DNA of 64,000 nt from assembly GCF_009834805.1 (NCBI RefSeq), contig NZ_WVHO01000012.1:186001-250000 (forward strand), given 5' to 3'. The notes under the pieces were generated by a model. That model did not search any database. It was not told the DNA's origin and saw only the letters and a list, made by a program, of their open reading frames with translations. A program made the translations under genes and the position numbers. This DNA is from Saccharibacter sp. 17.LH.SD. GTDB taxonomy: Bacteria; Pseudomonadota; Alphaproteobacteria; Acetobacterales; Acetobacteraceae. Shown piece by piece: positions 25,342 through 34,113 of this stretch (positions within the stretch are counted from its first letter, which is position 1; each line of letters starts with the position of its first letter).

Positions 25342-27249
25342 GTGATACGGTCAACAATTCGTCGTCTTTCGAATCATGTCGTGGACTTGATTGCCGCAGG
25401 TGAGGTTGTTGAGCGTCCGGCAGCAGCTCTAAAGGAACTTGTTGAGAATGCTCTGGATGCCGGAGCGACGCGCTTGGAAGTCGCGCTGCGAGAAGGTGGT
25501 TCTGAGAGCATTGATGTGACCGATAACGGTCAGGGTATTACACATGATGAACTGCCTTTAGCCGTTGAGCGTCATTGTACATCAAAGTTGCAGGGTGATG
25601 ACCTTGTTCATATTCGAACCTTAGGGTTTCGAGGTGAAGCCCTGCCTTCTATCGGCGCGAGTGCACGTCTTTCTATAACATCTCGAACAAAAGATTCTGA
25701 TACCGCATGGTGCATTAGAGTCGAGGGTGGAACAGTGCATGCGCCTACGCCTGCGCCCGGAGAAATCGGGACACGTGTGGTGGTGAGAGATTTGTTTTTT
25801 GCCACACCGGCGCGACGAAAATTTTTAAAAAGTGCTCGGGTTGAGGGTAGTCATGCTGAAGCTGTGATGCGTCGTGTGGCTCTAAGCGCTCCACATTGTG
25901 CCATATCTTTCCACATGGAAGGACGGGAAATTTTCAATGTTCCTGCTCAGACATTGAAAGAACGTGTGGCAATTATGCTCGGAGTGGCGCAAGACACATT
26001 GCTGGAAGTCGATGAGCAGCGCGGGAAAATGCACTTGTCTGGCTTTGTGTGTGGCCCAGGGCATACAAAGGCAACGGGGTCAGGGCAGTTTTTGCTCGTG
26101 AATGATCGCCCTGTCACAGACCCTGTCTTACGCACTGCCGTTAGGGTGGCTTATCGCTCTGTTATTGAGAAAGGGCGCTTTCCTGTCTTGTTGTTACATT
26201 TACACGTACCGCTTGATCGTGTGGATGTTAATGTTCATCCGGCTAAAACGGAACTTCGCTTCGCAGATGAGGGGGAAGTCAGGGCTTTTGTCATCGGAGC
26301 GGTAGGGCGTGCTTTAGCGCGTGGTGCGGGTGAAGGTGGGGGAATCCATGCTGATCTAGCAATGATCAGTCGATCAGTCTCACCTTCTGTAGAGACAACG
26401 AAGCCAAGTAAAAAGAAGGAGGAGGCTTCTCATATTGGCCGTGTTGGTGAACGTGGTGATTGGGATTTGGGGTTTGCACCATCCGTTCGTCGTTTTGATG
26501 CGTCCGTAACGTCGCCGTCTTTTTCAGGTTTGTCGGAAGCTTCTGCCTCTTTTGGTCGTTCGGTGAAGGGAATGGATGAGCTTGTTTTCGCTCATGATGG
26601 GGGGATAGAGGATGAGGAGGCTGAAGAGGTAGAAAAGCCGCAAAAAATAGCCTCTCTTGGTGTTCCGATTGGACAAATTCACGATACCTATATTGTTGCC
26701 CTTGCTCCAGATGGGGATCTTATCTTGGTGGATCAACATGCTGCGCATGAGCGCTTAACGCATGAGCGTCTACGCCGTCGCTTTCAGGGCGGGCATGTGA
26801 AGGCACAGGCCTTGTTATTGCCTGAAGTCGTAGATTTAGCGCGTCACGAGATGGAGGCACTCCTCCCATATCAAGAAGAGCTATCGCATTTTGGGCTAGA
26901 GATTGAGCCTTTTGGGGAAGGGAGTGTCATGGTGCGTAGTATCCCATCCCCGTTAGAAAAAAGTGATGTTGAAGCTCTTATACGCGATATTGCTGAAGAG
27001 CTTGCGCAAGATCCGGAGCTATCAGCACGGCAGACAGATAGTCTTGATGGTCGTTTCGAGGGTGTTGTGGCACGCATGGCATGCCATGGTAGTATTCGTG
27101 CAGGACGTCGTCTTAAGCGTGAAGAGATGGAAGCTTTATTGCATGACATGGCTCAGAATCCCCGAGCCAATACGTGCCCACATGGGCGTCCTACGTGGCT
27201 ACGTCTTAACAGGGACGCATTAGAAAAGCTTTTTGGCCGAACAAAATAG
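25342..27249 (+). CDS. mutL: DNA mismatch repair protein MutL (with endonuclease motif)
   Basis: The mismatch-repair ATPase that links MutS to the nick. GHKL motifs are present: ELVENALDAGA near residue 31, DNGQGI near 57 and GFRGEAL near 95. The C-terminal half carries the metal-dependent nickase motif DQHA-x2-E-x4-E (DQHAAHERLTHE, near 458) and CPHGRPT, so strand cutting is probably intrinsic, as in bacteria lacking MutH. The linker (around 335-430) is long and charged. The start is GTG at 25342 behind AAAGGG; length 635 is usual. Confidence 0.95.
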   Translation: MIRSTIRRLSNHVVDLIAAGEVVERPAAALKELVENALDAGATRLEVALREGGSESIDVTDNGQGITHDELPLAVERHCTSKLQGDDLVHIRTLGFRGEALPSIGASARLSITSRTKDSDTAWCIRVEGGTVHAPTPAPGEIGTRVVVRDLFFATPARRKFLKSARVEGSHAEAVMRRVALSAPHCAISFHMEGREIFNVPAQTLKERVAIMLGVAQDTLLEVDEQRGKMHLSGFVCGPGHTKATGSGQFLLVNDRPVTDPVLRTAVRVAYRSVIEKGRFPVLLLHLHVPLDRVDVNVHPAKTELRFADEGEVRAFVIGAVGRALARGAGEGGGIHADLAMISRSVSPSVETTKPSKKKEEASHIGRVGERGDWDLGFAPSVRRFDASVTSPSFSGLSEASASFGRSVKGMDELVFAHDGGIEDEEAEEVEKPQKIASLGVPIGQIHDTYIVALAPDGDLILVDQHAAHERLTHERLRRRFQGGHVKAQALLLPEVVDLARHEMEALLPYQEELSHFGLEIEPFGEGSVMVRSIPSPLEKSDVEALIRDIAEELAQDPELSARQTDSLDGRFEGVVARMACHGSIRAGRRLKREEMEALLHDMAQNPRANTCPHGRPTWLRLNRDALEKLFGRTK

Positions 27250-27343
27250 TGGAACCCTAGCTGTTGCTCCCCAGAAATGGGGCGTGCTGTGCATTTGCTA
27301 TGGTGCAATATGCAGATGATAGTGTTGGAAAGAGAGGTTTCTA

Positions 27344-29047
27344 ATGACGAATATGATATGCGATCTTCGAGGTATTGTAGGACGGCGTCACGTCCTGACC
27401 TCGGAAAATGCGACATATCGTTTTCGTAAGGGGTTTCGATTTGGGCTTGGAAAGGCTGAAGCTGTAGTTGTTCCTGGATCCCTGATCGAGTTATGGCGCG
27501 TTGCTCAATGCTGTGCAAAGGCCAATTATATCCTCATTATGCAGGCGGCTAATACGGGTTTGACAGGGGGATCATCTCCAGATGGGGAATATGACCGTCC
27601 AGTTGTTATTGTTAGTACGTCTCGCTTGAAAGGTATTTATTTATTAGGGGGTGATGGTCGGCAGGTCGTTTGCTTACCTGGTGCTTCGCTCTATGAGTTA
27701 GAAGGAATTTTGGCCCCACTAGGGCGGGAGCCGCATTCCGTTATCGGTTCGTCCTGCATAGGTGCTTCTGTTTTAGGTGGGATTAGCAATAATTCTGGTG
27801 GGTCGCTTGTTCAACGTGGCCCGGCTTTTACAGAGATGGCTTTGTTTGGGCAAGTGGATGCTCAAGGTGAGTTGCATTTGGTAAATCACTTGGGGGTGAA
27901 GCTTAAAGGTGCTCCTGAAGATATTCTACGTGCTGTAGAAGCAGGAACATTTTCACCAGATGATGTTGAGTGGTCGACAGGGCGTGGGCATGACGTAGAT
28001 TATGTGACGCGTGTCCGTGACGTAGAGGCTGATACACCCGCACGATTTAATGCAGATCCAGATCGATTATATGAAGCATCAGGATGTGCAGGTAAATTGA
28101 TTGTTTTTGCTGTGCGTCTTGATACATTTCCGGCTGAGAAAGAAGCTGTTACTTTTTATATCGGAACGAATGATACCGATACATTAGAGGATCTACGGCG
28201 GGCTCTCCTGACAAAGTTTGATGAGCTGCCCATTGCTGGTGAGTATTTGCATCGAGATGCATTTGACATTGCTGATCGCTATGGAAGAGACACGGTTGCG
28301 ATTATTCGCTTAATGGGAACGCGTTATCTTCCATTCTTTTTTGCAATGAAGGCGCGGATGGACGTTCTTTCACAGCGTTATTCGTGGCTGCCTGATGCGT
28401 TCGGAGATCGAATGTTGCAGCTGATGAGTCGTTTTATGCCAAGTCAGGTGCCACAGCGGCTTAAAGAATATCACAAACGGTATGAGCATCATTTGATGCT
28501 GAAAGTATCTGGCACATTGGCAGAGACGGTACGTCCTTGGTTGAAGAGCTTTATGGCTCAGAAGGATTCAAGTGACTTTTTTGAATGTACGGCGCATGAA
28601 GGGAAATTAGCCTTCTTGCATCGTTTTGCAACGGCCGGGGCTGCGGGGCGTTACAATGCTGTGCATCGTAAACAGACGGGCGGCATGTTAGCGTTAGATG
28701 TCGGTTTGCGCCGTAATGACCGGCAGTGGTTTGAAAAACTACCCTCTGCAATAGATGAAAAACTGGTCGTCAAGCTGTATTATGGGCATTTCCTGTGTCA
28801 TGTGATGCATCAGGATTACGTGGTAAAACGGGGTGTCAACCCAGTGGCTGTAGAGCATGCAATGTGGCCAGAACTAGATAAACGTGGTGCACGTTATCCT
28901 GCCGAACATAATGTAGGGCATCTTTACAACGCACCAGACTCGACAAAGGTGCATTTCCAAAAATTGGACCCTTGCAATTGTTTGAACCCTGGGATTGGTC
29001 GTTTGACGCGTCGTAAAAACTGGGTTGCAGAAAGTGCTTTCTCTTAA
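27344..29047 (+). CDS. dld: Quinone-dependent D-lactate dehydrogenase (Dld family)
   Basis: FAD enzyme that oxidises D-lactate to pyruvate at the cytoplasmic membrane. The FAD-binding part includes NTGLTGGSSPDG near residue 68 and SSCIGASVLGGISNNSGGSLVQRGPAF near 135, both close to E. coli Dld; the C-terminal part holds HRKQTGGMLALDVGLRRND and CNCLNPGIGR. 567 residues is normal. It has no signal peptide and binds the membrane peripherally. Its last four bases overlap the end of the convergent DUF1643 gene. D-lactate oxidation suits an acetic acid bacterium living beside lactic bacteria (inference). Confidence 0.93.
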   Translation: MTNMICDLRGIVGRRHVLTSENATYRFRKGFRFGLGKAEAVVVPGSLIELWRVAQCCAKANYILIMQAANTGLTGGSSPDGEYDRPVVIVSTSRLKGIYLLGGDGRQVVCLPGASLYELEGILAPLGREPHSVIGSSCIGASVLGGISNNSGGSLVQRGPAFTEMALFGQVDAQGELHLVNHLGVKLKGAPEDILRAVEAGTFSPDDVEWSTGRGHDVDYVTRVRDVEADTPARFNADPDRLYEASGCAGKLIVFAVRLDTFPAEKEAVTFYIGTNDTDTLEDLRRALLTKFDELPIAGEYLHRDAFDIADRYGRDTVAIIRLMGTRYLPFFFAMKARMDVLSQRYSWLPDAFGDRMLQLMSRFMPSQVPQRLKEYHKRYEHHLMLKVSGTLAETVRPWLKSFMAQKDSSDFFECTAHEGKLAFLHRFATAGAAGRYNAVHRKQTGGMLALDVGLRRNDRQWFEKLPSAIDEKLVVKLYYGHFLCHVMHQDYVVKRGVNPVAVEHAMWPELDKRGARYPAEHNVGHLYNAPDSTKVHFQKLDPCNCLNPGIGRLTRRKNWVAESAFS

Positions 29048-29604
29048 CGCACTTCATCAAGTGTGAGAGGTGTTGGTGTTAATGTCGAGGGTAAATAGAG
29101 TGGGTGCTCTGGGCGTTGGCCTTTACGGCTGAGGCGTAGAGCACTGACGATATAACCTGCTTTTGCCAGGAGCCGGGCGGCTTCTGGCCCTCGGGCGCGC
29201 AATTCTTTTGCTTGAGGTGTCCCATAGGCAAGGACAATTTGATCGGCTTCTTTAGCCATTTCTAATAAATAATGGTCATTTTGGGGGCCGATTGGGTCAG
29301 GAACCTCTAAAAGCCGTTTTTGATCAGTGCAGCGGTAAGCGAAGCTATTACCGACGAGCATTCCCCCATACCCCCAGGCGCGGGCATAACGCTGGCATTT
29401 TGCAACGCTACGGTCATCGCCTATTTCTGTTGCGACGGAGGGATTCATCATAAGCCACATGATGTAAGGGCGTTTGGTATCCCAGACACGTTTGAGAGTG
29501 TAGCGGTAGCAATCACCAGGCCCATCATAAACGGCAGTGCTGATCACATCGTCTCCAAGGCGGAGTGGTTTAGCGGATCCGACGTGATGTAGCTTTGGAG
29601 GCAT
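29044..29604 (-). CDS. DUF1643 family protein
   Basis: 186 residues matching DUF1643 by the order RYTLKRVWD, LMMNPSVATE, DRSVAKCQRYARAWGYGGMLVGN and a late HPLYL. These proteins are small, cytoplasmic and uncharacterised, often found near phage or accessory genes. Here it is wedged between dld (convergent, stops overlapping by four bases) and the peroxiredoxin gene, four bases downstream of the latter on the same strand, so it may be co-transcribed with it. No function is assigned. Confidence 0.82.
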   Translation of the reverse strand: MPPKLHHVGSAKPLRLGDDVISTAVYDGPGDCYRYTLKRVWDTKRPYIMWLMMNPSVATEIGDDRSVAKCQRYARAWGYGGMLVGNSFAYRCTDQKRLLEVPDPIGPQNDHYLLEMAKEADQIVLAYGTPQAKELRARGPEAARLLAKAGYIVSALRLSRKGQRPEHPLYLPSTLTPTPLTLDEVR

Positions 29605-29608
29605 TGCT

Positions 29609-30163
29609 TTACCGTGTGTGATCGTGAGTATTGAGGCGTTTTATGGCGTTTAGCGTACGCTCAACATGTTCGTCTGGGTCATTATTGGTGTAGCTCATGA
29701 CGATGGTCCCATTTGGGGCAATGACATAAGATGTACGGTTCGCTCTTTTTTGGAGATTGTCTCGGGCATCATATGTCGTGGTTATTGTTCCGTTGGGATC
29801 CTCGGCGACGGGGAAAGTGCTGCGACATTCACTAACAGAGAATTTCTTTAAGGTTTCGATAGGGTCTGTTGAGACACCAATCACACTTGCTCCTAAGCTT
29901 TTATAATGAGGGATTGCTTCGGCGAAGTCATGGGCTTCCACAGTACAGCCTTTGGTAAAGGCGGCTGGGTAAAAATAGAGGACGACAGGGCCTTTTTTGA
30001 GAGCGTCTTTGAGATGGTAAGAAAATTCATTTCCGCCTTGGCTAGCCATGGTTGTGAAGTCAGGTGCCTGAGCACCAACCGCAAGGGAAGCATAAGCGTG
30101 AGATGAGGCAACACTGGCAAGTATAGCTGTGCAGAATGAGAGCTTTGCGAAGAGATTCTTCAT
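29609..30163 (-). CDS. Periplasmic peroxiredoxin (AhpC/TSA, BCP-like)
   Basis: A thiol peroxidase that carries an N-terminal signal peptide (hydrophobic from about residue 9, cleavage near AYA), so it acts in the periplasm rather than in the cytosol. The peroxidatic Cys lies in PAAFTKGCT near residue 73 (PxxxTxxC pattern) and a second Cys follows in SVSECRSTF. 184 residues with the extra signal peptide. It lies 12 bases downstream of the lytic transglycosylase gene. Detoxifying peroxide made by periplasmic oxidases is a plausible role. Confidence 0.85.
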   Translation of the reverse strand: MKNLFAKLSFCTAILASVASSHAYASLAVGAQAPDFTTMASQGGNEFSYHLKDALKKGPVVLYFYPAAFTKGCTVEAHDFAEAIPHYKSLGASVIGVSTDPIETLKKFSVSECRSTFPVAEDPNGTITTTYDARDNLQKRANRTSYVIAPNGTIVMSYTNNDPDEHVERTLNAIKRLNTHDHTR

Positions 30164-30175
30164 GATTTTTAAACC

Positions 30176-31414
30176 TTAGAAATGGGCTGTAGGGGATAAA
30201 GTGATGCAGGGGGATACACCCGAAAGCCTATGACATATAGTCGTTGCTTGCTGATGTGAAAGCCCCGTAAAGCGAGCTCTGTAAAGTTGTCTATGGCCTA
30301 ATTTCACAGGGAGAATAAGCGTTTTCCCTTGCTGTGCGATGGAGCTGATAATGTGATGGATGGTAAGAGCAACGGTGTGTGCTTGCTGACGGGTTGCGTA
30401 ACTTCCAAGTTGTACGCCCCAATTATACTCTGTCGCTGAAGGTATATCGCTGACACGCCCATGATGAGAGACGGGATAGGCTAGGGGAATTGAACGAATA
30501 TGGACGGTTTCGTCGTCACTTGATGAGGTAGGAGGCCTGCGGTGAGGCATTGTTGGTGGTGGAGATTGTTTAAATCCACGAGCCGCCCATGCGGCGGCTG
30601 TGGCGGATCGTGTTGATCCGGTAAATGAGGCGGAAGGGGCAGGCATTGCTGAAGGTTTGAAGCCCCGTGCAGCCCATGCATTGCTTACAGATTGGCTCTC
30701 TGATGTATTGTCGGGTGTGACGTAGTCACCAGTTGTGTCATCTGTCCCATCGCTGGCGGTATTAGTATGAGCGGTGGGATCATAGCGAGCGACGATAAGA
30801 TCATTTTGTGAGCGGTGCCGTGGCCATATCCCAGCAATATGGGGTGCAATGGCTGCGACGTAATTGCGGGTCTCTCGAGGGAGAGCGTGGTTTTGGCGGA
30901 GATAACGATCAATGCTGCCAGGGCCGTCATTATAGGCAGCCAAAAACCCGGGAGACCCATAAATGTCATACATCTGACGGATGTAGGCTGTGCCTGCTAG
31001 AATATTGTCGCGCGGGTTATAGGCATCAGGGCCCAATCCATATTGGGTGCGGAGGTCATCGTAGGAGGGAGGCATAATTTGCATCAACCCCATGGCGCCC
31101 GGGACAGAGGTGATAAAGTGGCCATTATGGTCAAAAATGTGGCCGCCAGATTCCTGGTGCATAACGGCGCGTATCCATGCTTGAGGTACGTCAAAACGGT
31201 CCGATGCTTCCTCAATATAGGGGCCCCATGGATCATTTGGAGGGCCCGGGGGAGCGTAATATGCACGTGCTTGTGCTTGGTAGTTTTGTTGTTCCTCAAC
31301 AACAGGAAGACCTGGTCCGGAAGGCGGTGTATTTGTTGCGCAGGCAGCTAAAAATCCGGCAAAGCCCAAAGGGATAATGGAGCGTAACGGATAGTGACGC
31401 GATATCAAGGGCAT
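30176..31414 (-). CDS. Lipoprotein lytic transglycosylase with C-terminal SPOR domain
   Basis: A peptidoglycan-cleaving enzyme. The N-terminus has a lipobox LAAC (Cys near 25). The SLT domain spans about 75-200 with the catalytic Glu in HQESGG, then GLMQIMP and the AYNDGPGS stretch. The linker contains two near-identical copies of the peptide AWAARGFK (at about 248 and 278), each followed by a Pro-rich spacer. The C-terminal 75 residues (NWGVQLGSYATRQQA...) look like a SPOR domain, which binds denuded glycans at division sites. So it may act at the septum, like RlpA- or MltD-type proteins. Two genes follow on the same strand. Confidence 0.88.
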   Translation of the reverse strand: MPLISRHYPLRSIIPLGFAGFLAACATNTPPSGPGLPVVEEQQNYQAQARAYYAPPGPPNDPWGPYIEEASDRFDVPQAWIRAVMHQESGGHIFDHNGHFITSVPGAMGLMQIMPPSYDDLRTQYGLGPDAYNPRDNILAGTAYIRQMYDIYGSPGFLAAYNDGPGSIDRYLRQNHALPRETRNYVAAIAPHIAGIWPRHRSQNDLIVARYDPTAHTNTASDGTDDTTGDYVTPDNTSESQSVSNAWAARGFKPSAMPAPSASFTGSTRSATAAAWAARGFKQSPPPTMPHRRPPTSSSDDETVHIRSIPLAYPVSHHGRVSDIPSATEYNWGVQLGSYATRQQAHTVALTIHHIISSIAQQGKTLILPVKLGHRQLYRARFTGLSHQQATTICHRLSGVSPCITLSPTAHF

Positions 31415-31791
31415 GAGAGGGAAAGCTCCTGAGGAAATAGAGTAACTTTACGCTGCACGAATGGCCATATCATGGCAGAGGGAATTTTGTCATGCGTGGC
31501 ACAGGGAGAATCAGGAGGCCGAGGATTTAGAGAAGAGAAGGGATAGCTGAGAAAAAGAATAAAGTCTCTTGGGTAAATAGACCAACTTAGTTATATAGTG
31601 AAAAATGATATTAGTTTCATACTGTTGTTATGGTGACGTAGAGCGAGTTGTCTTATCGATTCTGTTGGGTTGAGTAGATGGTATCGTACATCGCTGCAGG
31701 ATGAAATTTCATTGTCGTCGAGTATAGCCGTTCGCATGTCAGTTGTGACTGTTGAGTGTGTTGTATCGTGTTTGTACATAGAGGAGAGACC
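31415..31791. other. Intergenic region between the lytic transglycosylase gene and a small ORF
   Basis: A 377-base divergent gap with no convincing gene. It is AT-leaning and must hold promoters for both flanking genes, but no clear pair of hexamers was chosen. It contains a perfect 12-bp palindrome, ATGAAATTTCAT, at 31701-31712 that could bind a dimeric regulator. GAGGAGAGACC at its end is the ribosome site of the small ORF. Confidence 0.4.
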
Positions 31792-32010
31792 ATGTCTTAC
31801 GCAGCAATTGATGCGGGAAGGGTCGCAAAGGCTGCCGGTGCAGCATTAAAGACGTTGGAAATGACTCCAAGTGATTCTGAAGCTCATCAGCGTAAGACAA
31901 TTATGGTTGAGCGGATTCGGGCTCTTGCACTTGCAGCGGCGGACACGCAAGGTGGGGGGGTTATCACCCTGACGTCAGAAGAGTTTTGGCTGATCTCGAA
32001 TAATTGGTAA
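31792..32010 (+). CDS. Small hypothetical protein (72 residues)
   Basis: A short soluble, probably helical protein: Ala-rich N-terminus (AIDAGRVAKAAGAALKTLE), a charged middle with ERIRALALAAAD, and the end GGGVITLTSEEFWLISNNW. The ATG at 31792 has an excellent site, GAGGAGAGACC, which decides the start against upstream in-frame codons. No family recognised. It stands alone, with an 84-base gap before the glycosyltransferase gene. Confidence 0.7.
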   Translation: MSYAAIDAGRVAKAAGAALKTLEMTPSDSEAHQRKTIMVERIRALALAAADTQGGGVITLTSEEFWLISNNW

Positions 32011-32094
32011 TTTCTTTTTAATGTAATGAAAAGATAGTTCGCTCATTTTGATTAATGGGCTTCTGTTGAGTTCTGGGTACTGGGGACGCTGGGC

Positions 32095-32958
32095 ATGAAG
32101 TGGTTTTTTGCAATTACGGAGCAGACGCTCTCCAACGATCCGGATCATGGTTTTATTGACTGTATCCGTGTCGCTGTCCGTTCGGCACGGGAGAATACGA
32201 CATTGCTCCCGCATATGGTGTTTGATGGGCAGGAGTGCGATTTTACGCGTGAGATGCGGGAAATGGGTGTGACGGTTATTTTCCATCGCATCCATTTTTA
32301 CGATCGTTTGCATGAGGCACAGCGTCGTCAAAAACCCGAATGGCCTAATTACATGCAGACGGCAGCTGGCGCGTTTATGCGGCTTGATTTGCCTTTGATA
32401 GAGAAAGAAGATCAGTTCGTTTTATACACGGATTGTGATGTTCTTTTCATGCAGGACCCTAATGTTGAGTTCTGTCGTCCGGAGATTTTTGCGGCTTGTG
32501 GGCAATTTGGAGCCCAAGATTATTATACAGATATGAATTCAGGGGTCATGGTTTTGAACCTTGAGCGTATTCGTAATGATCTGCCGGCAATGGTCGATTT
32601 CTTGTGTGATAATCTTTATCATATCTCGGGTTATGATCAGGAATTGTTGCGGATATTCTATAATGCGCAATGGAGTCCATTGTCGGCTCGCTTTAATTGG
32701 AAGCCTTATTGGGGTGTCAATGATGATGCGGTCATCGTGCATTTCCATGCGGGAAAGCCTCCGGCTGCGCGCCGTCTTTTAGATGATCCTGCTTATCGTG
32801 AGCATGATCCGGTCTTCCATACATGGCGTCACTGGTTCTTCCAGAATCCGGCGGGGTATGCTCATTACGTTCCCCGTTGGGAAGAATTTTTGCGTATGAG
32901 CACAACACCGCCGGCGGATACGGCAAACGAGTTTGATGCCATGCGTGAAGGTGAGTAA
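32095..32958 (+). CDS. Glycosyltransferase, GT8-like
   Basis: 287 residues. The DxD metal/nucleotide-sugar motif is in FVLYTDCDVLFM near residue 116, after an AGAFMRLDLP segment that fits the GT8/GT-A fold, and a MNSGVMVLNL block and HFHAGKP follow, as seen in sugar transferases of this kind. No membrane helix. The acceptor (lipopolysaccharide, capsule or other) is unknown and no polysaccharide cluster surrounds it. A strong hairpin terminator follows. Confidence 0.75.
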   Translation: MKWFFAITEQTLSNDPDHGFIDCIRVAVRSARENTTLLPHMVFDGQECDFTREMREMGVTVIFHRIHFYDRLHEAQRRQKPEWPNYMQTAAGAFMRLDLPLIEKEDQFVLYTDCDVLFMQDPNVEFCRPEIFAACGQFGAQDYYTDMNSGVMVLNLERIRNDLPAMVDFLCDNLYHISGYDQELLRIFYNAQWSPLSARFNWKPYWGVNDDAVIVHFHAGKPPAARRLLDDPAYREHDPVFHTWRHWFFQNPAGYAHYVPRWEEFLRMSTTPPADTANEFDAMREGE

Positions 32959-32982
32959 CGCGTAGTTGCTCTGATAAGATGT

Positions 32983-33016
32983 AAAAAGGCCCGGGCACTG
33001 AACCCGGGCCTTTTTT
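32983..33016. terminator. Bidirectional terminator between glycosyltransferase and AbrB-family genes
   Basis: A near-perfect inverted repeat, AAAAAGGCCCGGG with CCCGGGCCTTTTTT around a seven-base loop. It has A-runs before and T-runs after, and lies between two convergent stop codons (32958 and 33019). Confidence 0.88.
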
Positions 33017-33018
33017 GT

Positions 33019-34092
33019 TTAGGAGGATTTTGCTTTTTTGTGGCGCTCTAACCATCTCCCTAATGGGCGTGCGATGGTTGGGCCGAGCAGTAAGACAGCA
33101 ACCATTCGTGCGGCTTGTAGTGAGATAATGAATGGAAGTGCAATTGGCACATTAGCACTGATAATAATAATGGTATCTAGCCCACCAGGGCTTGTTGCCA
33201 GATAAGCGCTGAGAAGGTCGATATGGGCTAATTTGGCCATGGGAAGGGCTAAGAAGGCGCATGCTATGACGAGAATAAATGAAGAAAGTGCGATTGCTGG
33301 TAGTGAGCGTAATGCATAGTGGAGCACAGGGGCTGTAAAACGGGCACCAATATTCCAGCCGATAATCATATAGGCCGGAACGCGTAGCCATAGTGGAGCA
33401 CTGATATGAAAGAAGCCGCTTAATTGAGCAAATGCGCCCAGGAACATTGTGAGAAGGAGGGGCGCTGCGGGTAGACGTAATCTTGGAACAAGAAATATGG
33501 TAGTAATAATGAGGAGCAGGGTGGGGATTAAGTCACCATGCGCAGGGGAGGGGAAATTACTTCCCGTATGATGGTTCCCACCAACATAATAGGCAACAAT
33601 AGACGTTGTTAGTGCGACTAAAATTACCCGAAAATAAAGCATAAAAGCGGTTAAGCGTGTATCGGCCCCAAAGGAACCGCAGAGCAACACCATTGTCGAA
33701 GCTGCTCCGGGAGATGTTCCCCAAAGAGCGGTTGTTCCTGGCATAACGCCAAAATAAGCTAATAGTGCTCCAATGCCGAAGCTCATTATGATGACGGAGA
33801 AAACACCGAAAGCCATGAGTGGCCAATAATGTATAAGGTTGTGCAGAATAGAGAGGGAAAAACCATTAACAACCTGGCATGCAAGTATTGCTTGTGCTAG
33901 GGAGAAAAATACCCCTTTTAAAGGTACATTATGGCCATTGACTGCCATAACAATGGCAGCAATCATGGGGCCTAGCATTAGGCCTGCAGCAACATGAAGT
34001 CCTAAAAAGACGCTAGTAATAAGTCCAGACAGGAACAAAAGCATTATCCAGCGTGATGTCGCTGGATAATGCTTAAAAAAATATTTGACCAT
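33019..34092 (-). CDS. AbrB-family integral membrane protein (PF05145 type)
   Basis: 357 residues with about ten hydrophobic segments in two similar halves, the pattern of the AbrB membrane family often labelled as putative ammonia monooxygenase or transporter. Key patches are AGLMLGPMIAAI near residue 36, GTSPGAASTMVLL near 128, and ATSPGGLDTIIII near 298, the duplicated Gly/Pro motif of the two halves. A strong hairpin in DNA covers codons 7-17, and an in-frame ATG lies near its end, so the true start is uncertain. It sits 21 bases downstream of sspB on the same strand. Substrate unknown. Confidence 0.82.
   Translation of the reverse strand: MVKYFFKHYPATSRWIMLLFLSGLITSVFLGLHVAAGLMLGPMIAAIVMAVNGHNVPLKGVFFSLAQAILACQVVNGFSLSILHNLIHYWPLMAFGVFSVIIMSFGIGALLAYFGVMPGTTALWGTSPGAASTMVLLCGSFGADTRLTAFMLYFRVILVALTTSIVAYYVGGNHHTGSNFPSPAHGDLIPTLLLIITTIFLVPRLRLPAAPLLLTMFLGAFAQLSGFFHISAPLWLRVPAYMIIGWNIGARFTAPVLHYALRSLPAIALSSFILVIACAFLALPMAKLAHIDLLSAYLATSPGGLDTIIIISANVPIALPFIISLQAARMVAVLLLGPTIARPLGRWLERHKKAKSS
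34041..34072 (-). repeat. Perfect inverted repeat near the start of the AbrB-family gene
   Basis: GCATTATCCAGC at 34041-34052 is the exact complement of GCTGGATAATGC at 34061-34072, with an eight-base loop; flanking AA/TT extends the stem to 14 bp. It falls inside the 5' coding part of the minus-strand gene, about 20 bases after the annotated ATG. Confidence 0.8.
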
Positions 34093-34113
34093 GAGTAAGA
34101 TTATGTTGCCGTG

